A stretch of 46,222 nucleotides of DNA from DSXF01 sp964387495. Its GTDB lineage: Bacteria; Chloroflexota; Anaerolineae; Anaerolineales; Villigracilaceae. Numbering within the stretch: the first letter of the stretch is position 1; each line of letters starts with the position of its first letter. This document shows, piece after piece, positions 16,879 through 24,138 of this stretch. Made by a program: the position numbers and the translations under genes. Under the pieces are notes generated by a model that was not told the origin of the DNA, did no database searches, and saw only the letters and a list, made by a program, of their open reading frames with translations. The stretch is taken from the NCBI GenBank assembly GCA_964387495.1, contig CAYLXB010000020.1, positions 1 to 46,222 on the forward strand, read 5' to 3'.

Positions 16879-17805
16879 ATGAAAACATTCGTCATCGTCA
16901 ACCCGATATCCGGGCGCGGCTTCGCTGAGGCACACATCCCGGACCTCGAGAAGTACCTCAAGCAAGCCGGACTGGATTTCACCCTGGTTCGCACTGAGCG
17001 CCCCTGGCACGCTGCCGAACTGGCCGAACAGGCCGCCCGCCAGGGATATGACTTGGTGGCTGTCGCCAGCGGTGACGGAGCCGCCAACGAGGCGCTCAAC
17101 GGGTTGATGCAGGCGCGCGCTGCAGGCTTCAACAAGACCGCCTTCAGCCTCCTGCCTGTGGGCACCGGCAATGATTTCGCCTATGGAATGGGCATGCGTG
17201 GCGACCTGGAAGACTGCTGCCGGGCGCTGGCCGATGGCGAAAGATTCAAGATGGATGTGGGCCTGGTCAAGGGCGGCGACTATCCCCAGGGCCGTTATTT
17301 CGGCAACGGCGTGGGGGTGGGCTTCGATGCCGCTGTCGGTTTCGAGGCGGTCAAGATTCGCTGGACGCGCGGCCTCCTGGCCTACCTGATCGCTGCCTTG
17401 CGCACAGTCTTCATTTACTTCAAGGCGCCCACGGTGCGCATCCTCTACGACAGCCGGGAATTGAACCAGCCGGCCCTCATGGTCTCGATCATGAACGGCC
17501 AGCGCATGGGCGGCGGATTCTTCATGGCGCCCAAGGGCAGGCCCGGCGACGGTCTCTTTGACCTGTGTGTCGCTGCCGCCCCTGGCAAACTGCGCATCTT
17601 CGAATTGATCACCTATTTCATGAAAGGCACCCAGGCCAGCCAGCCCGAGATCACCACCGGGCGGGCCCGCCGGGTGACCGTCACCGCCCTCAAGGGCAGC
17701 CTGCCTGCCCACTGCGACGGCGAGACCCTCTGCTACGCCGGCCAGGAACTGGAAATCGAGATCATCCCCCAGGCGCTGGAATTCTTCACCCGGAAGGAAC
17801 CCTGA
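16879..17805 (+). CDS. Diacylglycerol kinase-family lipid kinase
   Basis: 308 residues of the DagK/YegS family, which phosphorylates diacylglycerol or a related lipid with ATP. Visible: IVNPISGRG at the N-terminus, SGDGAANEALNGL (the GGDGTxNEV motif, with Ala for Thr), LPVGTGNDFAYGMGM, and CDGETL near the C-terminus. AGGAGAG precedes the ATG at 16879. One base separates its stop from the acyltransferase start, so the two form a phospholipid unit producing or recycling phosphatidate. Confidence 0.9.
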   Translation: MKTFVIVNPISGRGFAEAHIPDLEKYLKQAGLDFTLVRTERPWHAAELAEQAARQGYDLVAVASGDGAANEALNGLMQARAAGFNKTAFSLLPVGTGNDFAYGMGMRGDLEDCCRALADGERFKMDVGLVKGGDYPQGRYFGNGVGVGFDAAVGFEAVKIRWTRGLLAYLIAALRTVFIYFKAPTVRILYDSRELNQPALMVSIMNGQRMGGGFFMAPKGRPGDGLFDLCVAAAPGKLRIFELITYFMKGTQASQPEITTGRARRVTVTALKGSLPAHCDGETLCYAGQELEIEIIPQALEFFTRKEP

Positions 17806-17806
17806 G

Positions 17807-18502
17807 ATGGAGGCTAGGATTACCAGTCCGGCAACCATGCTCCGCCCGGCCGGCGACCTGCATCCGTGGCTCCGCCTGCAGCGCTGGGTGACGGCAGGCC
17901 TGATCATCGGCGGGACGGACATCCTGTGCCGGCTTGACGCCTCCGAACTGGAACGCGTACCCGCCCAGGGCCCCCTGATCCTCTACACCAACCATACTGG
18001 TTCCCTGGAAGTGCCCCTCCTGATGGCACGCCTTAGAAAGCGTCCGATCACCGGGTTGGCCAAGATCGAGACTTGGAACAACCCAGCCATGGCCTGGCTG
18101 TTCACGCTCTGGGGCGCCATCCCGGTCCGGCGCGGCGAAGCCGATATGCTGGCCATGCGCCAGTCCCTGGAAGCGCTCGAAAAGGGCTGGATCGTCACAG
18201 TGGCCCCCGAAGGCACCCGCAGCCGGGACGGCAGGTTGCGCCGCGCCCATCCCGGCCTCGTCAGCTTGGCGCTGCGTTCGGGCGCGCCCCTCATGCCGCT
18301 CGCACACTGGGGCGGGGAGCATCTCGACGCCAACCTGAAACGCCTAAAGCGCACAGATTTCCACATCCGCGTCGGCGAGCCCTTCCGGCTGAAAATCGGC
18401 GAGGAACAGGTCACCCGCGAAAAGCGCCAGGCACTCGCCGACGAGGCCATGCACCGCCTAGCCCGCCTGATGCCCGAACCATACCGCGGCTGCTACGCCT
18501 AA
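17807..18502 (+). CDS. PlsC-type lysophospholipid acyltransferase
   Basis: 231 residues. Motif I is TNHTGSLEVP, so the HX4D catalytic pair is HX4E. Motif II is IPVRRGEAD and motif III is APEGTRSRDG; motif IV lies near APLMPLAHW. The family acylates lysophosphatidate to phosphatidate at the membrane. The Glu for Asp change is conservative. It is translated together with the lipid kinase upstream (one-base gap). Confidence 0.88.
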   Translation: MEARITSPATMLRPAGDLHPWLRLQRWVTAGLIIGGTDILCRLDASELERVPAQGPLILYTNHTGSLEVPLLMARLRKRPITGLAKIETWNNPAMAWLFTLWGAIPVRRGEADMLAMRQSLEALEKGWIVTVAPEGTRSRDGRLRRAHPGLVSLALRSGAPLMPLAHWGGEHLDANLKRLKRTDFHIRVGEPFRLKIGEEQVTREKRQALADEAMHRLARLMPEPYRGCYA

Positions 18503-18534
18503 TCCCCCCACACACGCCACCCAAGCGAGTACCC

Positions 18535-19572
18535 ATGAAAAAAGGCTTCGCCAGCGACAACTACTCCGGCGTCCACCCTGAAATCCTGCGCGCTATCGGG
18601 CAGGCCAACCAGGGCCACGTTGCAGCATACGGCCATGATGACTACACACAAAGCGCCGTGGAAGTATTCCGGCAGCACTTCGGTGCGGACATCGAGGTCT
18701 TCTTCGTCTACTCTGGGACGGGGGCCAACGTGCTCAGCCTGAAGGCAGCTACCCGCACCCACCAGGCGGTCATCTGCTCGGAAACCGCCCACATCCACGT
18801 GGACGAAACCGGCGCCGCCGAAGCCGTGGCCGGCTGCAAACTCCTGACCGTCGCGGCGCCGGATGGAAAACTTACCCCCGCAGGTATGCGCAAATACACC
18901 TACCGCTTCGGCGACGAGCATTACGCCCAACCGAAGGTGGTCTCCATCACCCAGCCGACCGAGGTCGGCACGCTCTACACCCCGGAGGAAGTCCGTGCCA
19001 TTGCCGCCTTCGCCTGCGAGCACAAATTGATCCTGCATATGGATGGGGCCAGGATTGCCAACGCCGCTGCGGCCCTGGACCTGCCTCTCCGGGCCTGCAC
19101 CCGCGACCTGGGGGTGGATATCCTCTCCTTCGGCGGTACCAAAAACGGCTTATTGTGCGGGGAGGCGGTCGTCTTCTTCCGGCGCGACCTGGCCGAGGAT
19201 TTCCCCTACATCCGCAAGCAATCCCTCCAGCTGGCTTCCAAAATGCGCTTCATCTCGGCCCAGTTCGATGCCCTCCTGCGCGGCGGACTCTGGAAACAAA
19301 ACGCCGCCCACGCCAACACCATGGCCCGCCTGCTGGCAGAAGCTGTCAGTGTGCTTCCGGAGGTCAGGATTACTCAAAAAGTGGAGAGCAACGTGGTCTT
19401 TGCCTGCCTCCCCCGCGAGGTCATCCCCGCATTGCAGGCGGAATTCCCCTTCTACGTCTGGAACGAGGAAACCGCCGAGGTGCGCTGGATGACCACCTTC
19501 GACACCACGAAGGCAGATGTGCGCGCCTTCGCCGGGTGCCTGAAAAACATCCTCAGCCGCCAGACTTCCTGA
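18535..19572 (+). CDS. ltaE: Low-specificity L-threonine aldolase
   Basis: 345 residues, PLP-dependent. The start at 18535 gives the typical N-terminus KKGFASDNYSGVHPEIL. The PLP lysine is in SFGGTKNGLLCGEAVVFF; HMDGARIANAAAAL holds the Asp that pairs with the pyridine nitrogen. It cleaves threonine or allo-threonine to glycine and acetaldehyde. The ribosome site is weak. It lies 32 bases after plsC and is probably the last gene of that transcript. Its 3' end overlaps the convergent GNAT gene by 20 bases. Confidence 0.92.
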   Translation: MKKGFASDNYSGVHPEILRAIGQANQGHVAAYGHDDYTQSAVEVFRQHFGADIEVFFVYSGTGANVLSLKAATRTHQAVICSETAHIHVDETGAAEAVAGCKLLTVAAPDGKLTPAGMRKYTYRFGDEHYAQPKVVSITQPTEVGTLYTPEEVRAIAAFACEHKLILHMDGARIANAAAALDLPLRACTRDLGVDILSFGGTKNGLLCGEAVVFFRRDLAEDFPYIRKQSLQLASKMRFISAQFDALLRGGLWKQNAAHANTMARLLAEAVSVLPEVRITQKVESNVVFACLPREVIPALQAEFPFYVWNEETAEVRWMTTFDTTKADVRAFAGCLKNILSRQTS

Positions 19573-19996
19573 GCCAATAGCGGTAGTGGTTGCTTTCCCA
19601 GGGGACGAAGCCCATCTTCTGGTACAGGCGGTTGGCAGCCTCGCGCTGCGGCCCGGAACTGAGCGCAACTGATTCGGCCCCGTCCTCCGCAGCCAGTTCG
19701 AGCGCCCGCTGCGTCAGGGCCTCCCCCAGCCCCAGCCCACGGGCGGATTCATCCACGACCACATCTTCCAGCCGGGCCCGCAGCCCGGTCGGCAGGATGT
19801 AGACGATTAGGGTAGCCATGCCCACAATCGGGCCGTTCTCCGGGTGACGGGCCAGCAGCAGGTACGAACATGGGCTGGCCAGCAGCGCCGCAAGTTCATC
19901 CCGGGTCGGTGGGCAGTGCGAGGTCAACTGCGGCATCAGCCGCTCCACGGCAGCGGCGAGTTCATCGGTCAATTCGGTGGCAAGCGTGATGGACAT
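19553..19996 (-). CDS. GNAT-family N-acetyltransferase
   Basis: 147 residues. The acetyl-CoA-binding motif is VVDESARGLGLGEALTQRAL, followed by ANRLYQKMGFV, typical of GNAT motifs A and B. The substrate is unknown. The start at 19996 is chosen because a promoter with TATAAT ends six bases upstream, implying a leaderless mRNA; an in-frame start 12 codons further upstream would lie before that promoter's start site. Confidence 0.88.
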   Translation of the reverse strand: MSITLATELTDELAAAVERLMPQLTSHCPPTRDELAALLASPCSYLLLARHPENGPIVGMATLIVYILPTGLRARLEDVVVDESARGLGLGEALTQRALELAAEDGAESVALSSGPQREAANRLYQKMGFVPWESNHYRYWLRKSGG

Positions 19997-20002
19997 GGGG
20001 AT

Positions 20003-20032
20003 ATTATACTCATTCCGTACTCGCAGGGGCAA
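20003..20032 (-). promoter_or_regulatory. Promoter of leaderless GNAT transcript
   Basis: On the minus strand: TTGCCC (20032-20027), an 18-base spacer, perfect TATAAT (20008-20003), six bases, then ATG at 19996. Confidence 0.65.
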
Positions 20033-20140
20033 ATACCGGGAAAGGCTGCCGGTTCTCTTGGATCAAGGCAATGCGGTGTCATGATAAGCAGGTCTGAGCA
20101 AAGAAGCCGGGAAGTTCTCAAATCATGAGGTTTCTGATGT

Positions 20141-20245
20141 TCGGACATTGTGTTTTTTGGTGATTAGGCGGCGCTCTCTAGCGCCACCGGCTGCGCAGGA
20201 AGGCCCAACCCAACCCCGAAATAGTCTTTTTGGGGGTTGTCCGAA
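20141..20245. repeat. 105-bp element with 8-bp terminal inverted repeats
   Basis: TTCGGACA (20141-20148) and TGTCCGAA (20238-20245) are exact inverted repeats. Between them are two hairpins: GGCGCT/AGCGCC near 20169-20184 and CAACCCC/GGGGTTG (20211-20239). There is no coding capacity and no obvious target duplication. It may be a small non-autonomous element or a structured regulatory segment upstream of the TIR gene. Confidence 0.4.
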
Positions 20246-20261
20246 TCTAATAAAGTTTTGA

Positions 20262-20290
20262 TTGACTGAATGTCTGTTCTGGCATAAACT
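20262..20290 (+). promoter_or_regulatory. Possible promoter of the TIR-WD40 gene
   Basis: TTGACT (20262-20267), a 17-base spacer and TAAACT (20285-20290), 45 bases before the TIR start. The -10 is only fair. Confidence 0.45.
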
Positions 20291-20321
20291 TGATTCGAAT
20301 GTAATGGCAGGAAGAGTGACA

Positions 20322-20396
20322 ATGAGGCATGGAGAATGTCCCATATCTTTATCTCTTACTCCCGCAACGATAGCGATCGTGCTCAGAGGATCGTAG
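20322..20396 (+). CDS. Possible 24-codon overlapping leader ORF
   Basis: ATG at 20322 has AGGAAG (20309-20314) at ideal spacing (7 bases). It reads 24 codons to TAG at 20396, overlapping the start of the TIR gene in another frame. The TIR ATG at 20336 has only GGAGA directly abutting it. The short frame may reduce translation of the TIR protein. The peptide itself shows no recognisable feature. Confidence 0.3.
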   Translation: MRHGECPISLSLTPATIAIVLRGS

Positions 20397-23221
20397 ACGC
20401 CCTGTCACTCAAAGACATAGATACCTGGGTGGATTGGAAAAGCATCCCCAAAGGCGAAGATTGGGAGCAGGAGATCTATAGGGGCATCGAAGAGGCGGAT
20501 GCATTTCTTTTTCTGGTCAGCCAGGACTCGGTTACGTCGGAAATGTGCAACAAGGAGATAGTCCACGCAGTCGAGAACGGCAAGCGAACCCTGCCAATAT
20601 TCATAGCCAGCGTGGACAACCGGGATGCCTACGGGGTTACAGAAAATTTTCTCTTCAAACAAGCGAAAGATGAGATTGGCCGGCGCAACTTCATAAACTG
20701 CCGGGAGGGGGACGATTTCGATAGGGCGATCCAGGAGATATGGATCACCATTCACACAGATTATGATTGGCTGAAATACCATACCGAATTACAACTTAAA
20801 GCACTGAAGTGGGAACTGAAGCAGGACAGAAGCAGGCTTTTACGGGGCAAGGAGCTTCGAGAGGCAGAAGAACAACTTGCCGGGGTGGGAAGCCAGAAGG
20901 ATCCACAACCGACAGAACTGCTTCGAAAATACGTTCTGGCAAGCCAGCGAAGTGCAGCGCGTCAGCGAAGGCAGATCATGGCCGGGTTGGCATTTGGCCT
21001 GGCAGTTGTTGCCTTTCTGGCTGTATTTGCCTGGGATCAAAGGAACAGCGCCCTGGATTCAGAAGGAACTGCGATTGCCGAGGCCAATGCACGCACAACA
21101 GCCCTGGTTAGCGAAGAAAGGGCACGCGCGACCGCCCAAGCAGAGCGTGATCGGGCTGAAGAACAAGCCCGAATATCCCGCGCCGGAGAACTTGCTGCAC
21201 AGGCTGTCCTTTATCGCGAGAAAGATTTTCGCTATGCACTTTTATTGAGTATCCAGGCCTATCGCACATGGGGAAATCTTCGCACGCGCAGCGTTCTCCT
21301 GGATACTGTTCAGGCCAACCCTCACTTGCGTCAATATCTCAATGGGCACCGTACCACGGTCTCCAGCGTGGCATTCAGCCCGGATGGAAAGTTCCTTGCA
21401 TCAGCCAGCCTGGATGGCAGTATCCTCCTGTGGGACGTGGCAAGCGGGCAACCCATTGACAAGGCCCTGACAGGGAACATGGGTGCAGTAACCAGCCTGG
21501 CTTTCAGTCCGGATGGAGAGTTCCTTGCCTCTGGAAATGAGGATGGGAGCATCATCCTGTGGAATCTGATCAAACGAGCGCCGCTTGACGCCGCATGGAA
21601 AGGGCACGAAGCTTCCGTCATGAGCATTGCTTTCAGCCCGGACGGCAAGACGTTGGCATCCGGCAGCTGGGACGGTGCTGTATTCCTTTGGGACGTGGAG
21701 AGCGGCCAGCCTGTTGGTAAGCCAGTGATGGGACAGTATGTAACCAGCCTGGCTTTCAGCCCAGATGGAAAACGGCTTGCCATCAGCGGACTTGCATCAG
21801 ACAATTGGGGTGGGTTTATCTGGCTGGAACTGGAAAGTGGGCACATCGTTGAGAACCCGCAAATGAGAGGTCTGAGTGTGGCAATCAGTCCAGATGGGAG
21901 GATACTGGCCTCAGGCGGTGGGGATGACAGAATCACCCTTTGGGATCTGGAGCTGAATCGGCCCATTGGGGAGCCCCTTGCCGGTCACGCGGGCGATGTG
22001 ACCAGTTTGGCGTTCAGCCCGGATGGGCGAACACTCATTTCCGGCAGCAGGGATGGCGGCCTCATCTTGTGGAATTTGGAGAATGGCGAGCCAACCGGGA
22101 TACCGCTGAACGTCCATTCGGACGAGGTGACCAGCGTGGCATACAACCCGTTGGGAGGCATGTTTGCATCGGGCAGCCGTGACAAGACCATCATCCTTTG
22201 GAACGTTGAAAGCAGGCCGCCAATCGGGCAACCTCTGGCCGGCCATACGGATTATGTATCCAGTGTAGCCTTCAGCCCGGATGGAAAGGTCCTTGCATCC
22301 GGAAGCTGGAGCGGCTTTCTCATCTGGAATGTGGACAGCCTGCAAACGATTGGCGGTTCAGCCTCGGGTCATCCTGTTTCGATTAACAGTGTAACTTTTC
22401 ACCCTGGTGGAAAAGTGGCGGCCTTTGGACTAGAGGAAGGAAGTATTCTTCTGTGGGACGTGGAGAGCAGCCAACAAAAAGGCAGCCTGATGGACGGAGA
22501 CTCAGGTCCGGTAAGCAGCTTGGTGTTCAGTCCGGATGGGCAGTGGATTGTCTCAGGACATCAATATGCTTGTATCATCCTGTGGGAGGCTGCAACCCAG
22601 CAGCTGCTTTGGGAGGCCCGCCAGGGACATACTGCCCCGGTGCAAAGCATCGCCATCAGCCCGGACGGGAATACCATTGCCTCGGGCAGCCAGGATGCCG
22701 GCATCATCTTGTGGGATACACAGAGTGGGCAGCCAATTGGAGAGCCCTTGAAAAAACATACCGGCCCGGTTGAAAGTGTATCGTTCAGCCCGGATGGAAA
22801 AACACTTGCCTCTGGCAGCGGGGACGGCACGATCATCTTGTGGGACGTGAAGAGCCGCCAACCATCCGGTAAGCCCCTGAAGAGACAGGCTGACTGGATA
22901 AATGTCGTGGCATTTAGTCCCGATGGGAACACGTTAGCCTCCGGCGGCCAGGACAATAGCATCATCCTGTGGGACGTGGAGAGCAGGCAGCCGGTTGGGA
23001 AACCTCTGCTGGGACACTGGGAACCGGTAACAAGTCTGTCTTTCAGAACAGACGGTAAAAAACTCGCCTCCGGCAGCGGCTGGGACAGGAATATTATGCT
23101 ATGGGACCTTGATCCCGGGCGCTGGACAGGAATTGCTTGCAAGCGAGCGGGGGATGATTTTACCCTTGATGAGTGGGGCCAGTTTTTCCCATCGGAAGAG
23201 TATCGCCAGACCTGTCCCTGA
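20336..23221 (+). CDS. TIR-WD40 protein with transmembrane segment and 14 WD repeats
   Basis: 961 residues. Residues 1-115 are a bacterial TIR domain (IFISYSRNDSDRAQ; SVTSEMCNKEI with candidate catalytic Glu E74). A helical linker follows, then one hydrophobic helix (about 213-232), a charged Ala/Glu/Arg coiled coil (235-290), and the conserved helix LLLSIQAYRTW found before WD40s in STAND-like proteins. About 335-932 hold 14 WD repeats (SVAFSPDGK, LASGSxDGxIILWD), enough for two seven-bladed propellers. No NTPase domain is present. TIR domains can hydrolyse NAD+ or make cyclic ADP-ribose signals; propellers usually sense ligands or proteins. A defence or stress-signalling role is inference. 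No other defence gene is adjacent. Confidence 0.9.
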   Translation: MSHIFISYSRNDSDRAQRIVDALSLKDIDTWVDWKSIPKGEDWEQEIYRGIEEADAFLFLVSQDSVTSEMCNKEIVHAVENGKRTLPIFIASVDNRDAYGVTENFLFKQAKDEIGRRNFINCREGDDFDRAIQEIWITIHTDYDWLKYHTELQLKALKWELKQDRSRLLRGKELREAEEQLAGVGSQKDPQPTELLRKYVLASQRSAARQRRQIMAGLAFGLAVVAFLAVFAWDQRNSALDSEGTAIAEANARTTALVSEERARATAQAERDRAEEQARISRAGELAAQAVLYREKDFRYALLLSIQAYRTWGNLRTRSVLLDTVQANPHLRQYLNGHRTTVSSVAFSPDGKFLASASLDGSILLWDVASGQPIDKALTGNMGAVTSLAFSPDGEFLASGNEDGSIILWNLIKRAPLDAAWKGHEASVMSIAFSPDGKTLASGSWDGAVFLWDVESGQPVGKPVMGQYVTSLAFSPDGKRLAISGLASDNWGGFIWLELESGHIVENPQMRGLSVAISPDGRILASGGGDDRITLWDLELNRPIGEPLAGHAGDVTSLAFSPDGRTLISGSRDGGLILWNLENGEPTGIPLNVHSDEVTSVAYNPLGGMFASGSRDKTIILWNVESRPPIGQPLAGHTDYVSSVAFSPDGKVLASGSWSGFLIWNVDSLQTIGGSASGHPVSINSVTFHPGGKVAAFGLEEGSILLWDVESSQQKGSLMDGDSGPVSSLVFSPDGQWIVSGHQYACIILWEAATQQLLWEARQGHTAPVQSIAISPDGNTIASGSQDAGIILWDTQSGQPIGEPLKKHTGPVESVSFSPDGKTLASGSGDGTIILWDVKSRQPSGKPLKRQADWINVVAFSPDGNTLASGGQDNSIILWDVESRQPVGKPLLGHWEPVTSLSFRTDGKKLASGSGWDRNIMLWDLDPGRWTGIACKRAGDDFTLDEWGQFFPSEEYRQTCP

Positions 23222-23310
23222 CAGCCTCCCTCTGTTTGTGAGATTGTTGTTTCCAACACTTCTCGACTTTCACCATCTTGTTATAGTCGGCCCGGAAAAA
23301 GTAGTCGTGC

Positions 23311-23339
23311 TTGAAGTGCGGCTTTCTTTTTTGTATAAT
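23311..23339 (+). promoter_or_regulatory. Promoter of the plsY-like/dikinase/ABC operon
   Basis: TTGAAG (23311-23316), a 17-base spacer and TATAAT (23334-23339), about 73 bases before the ATG at 23413. It lies between the TIR gene and this operon, so the two are probably separate units. Confidence 0.7.
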
Positions 23340-23412
23340 GAACACAAGTATTGCAACAGCATGTAGTTTTATTGGTGTGCGACCTTTCTCGTTTCAAGCT
23401 TGGAGATGATCC

Positions 23413-24138
23413 ATGAACCTTGGTGTCGCAGTGATAAGTGCCGTTGCCTGTTACCTGATCGGGGCAATTTCTTTCAGCCGGATTATCACAAAGCTCCATT
23501 CGCCGAATCTGAATCTGGAAGATGTGCATCTTCCGGGCCAGGGCGGCCAGCAGGGCATTCAGCTAAAGACCGTTGGCGCTAACACTGCCGCCGTGGCGCT
23601 CGGGCCACGCGTAGGATGTCTCATTGGCCTGCTCGACATCCTGAAGGGCTTCCTTCCGACCCTGGCATTGCGGCTGATTTTCCCGGAACAATACTACTTT
23701 TTGCTTGGTGGGCTGTTCACAGTTTTAGGACACAACTGGCCGATCTACTACCGTTTCAGGGGCGGAGCAGGAATGTCGACCATATATGGCAGCCTGCTGG
23801 CCGTCGACTGGCCGGGAGTCTTCGTCTGCGCGGCCACGGGCATGCTGCTCGGGTTGGCAATCGTCCGAGATGTATTCGTGGCCTATGTCGGTGGCCTCTG
23901 GCTGATCATTCCATGGCTCTGGCTGCGCACACAGGGTCCATGTTACATCTTGTACGCAATTCTGGTCAACATCACCTTCATGCTGGCATTGGTACCCGAA
24001 GCAAAACCTTATCTTGAATTGAGGCGCAAGGGGGAAGTGGATTTATCCCAATCCATGGACACAACGCCCATGGGCCGGGGAATTAAACGCATGGCGCAGG
24101 CGGTGGGATTTATGAAAGACAAAGCGGGAAAGCCATGA
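23413..24138 (+). CDS. Divergent PlsY-like glycerol-3-phosphate acyltransferase
   Basis: 241 residues with about six membrane helices. PlsY motifs remain recognisable: GAISFSRIITKL (motif 1), VGANTAAVALG in place of the usual GxTNxxR region, LLDILKGFLPTL, and LGHNWPIYYRFRGGAGMST, where the canonical lysine of GGKGVAT is Ala. PlsY transfers acyl from acyl-phosphate to glycerol-3-phosphate. The changed motifs suggest another acceptor or donor, or weak activity. GGAGATG precedes the ATG. The stop overlaps the dikinase start (ATGA), an unusual partner for this enzyme. Confidence 0.75.
   Translation: MNLGVAVISAVACYLIGAISFSRIITKLHSPNLNLEDVHLPGQGGQQGIQLKTVGANTAAVALGPRVGCLIGLLDILKGFLPTLALRLIFPEQYYFLLGGLFTVLGHNWPIYYRFRGGAGMSTIYGSLLAVDWPGVFVCAATGMLLGLAIVRDVFVAYVGGLWLIIPWLWLRTQGPCYILYAILVNITFMLALVPEAKPYLELRRKGEVDLSQSMDTTPMGRGIKRMAQAVGFMKDKAGKP

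Noticed and set aside
15768..17171. Minus-strand open frame across the MocA genes
   Set aside because: Opposite strand carries recognisable conserved proteins with overlapping starts and stops.
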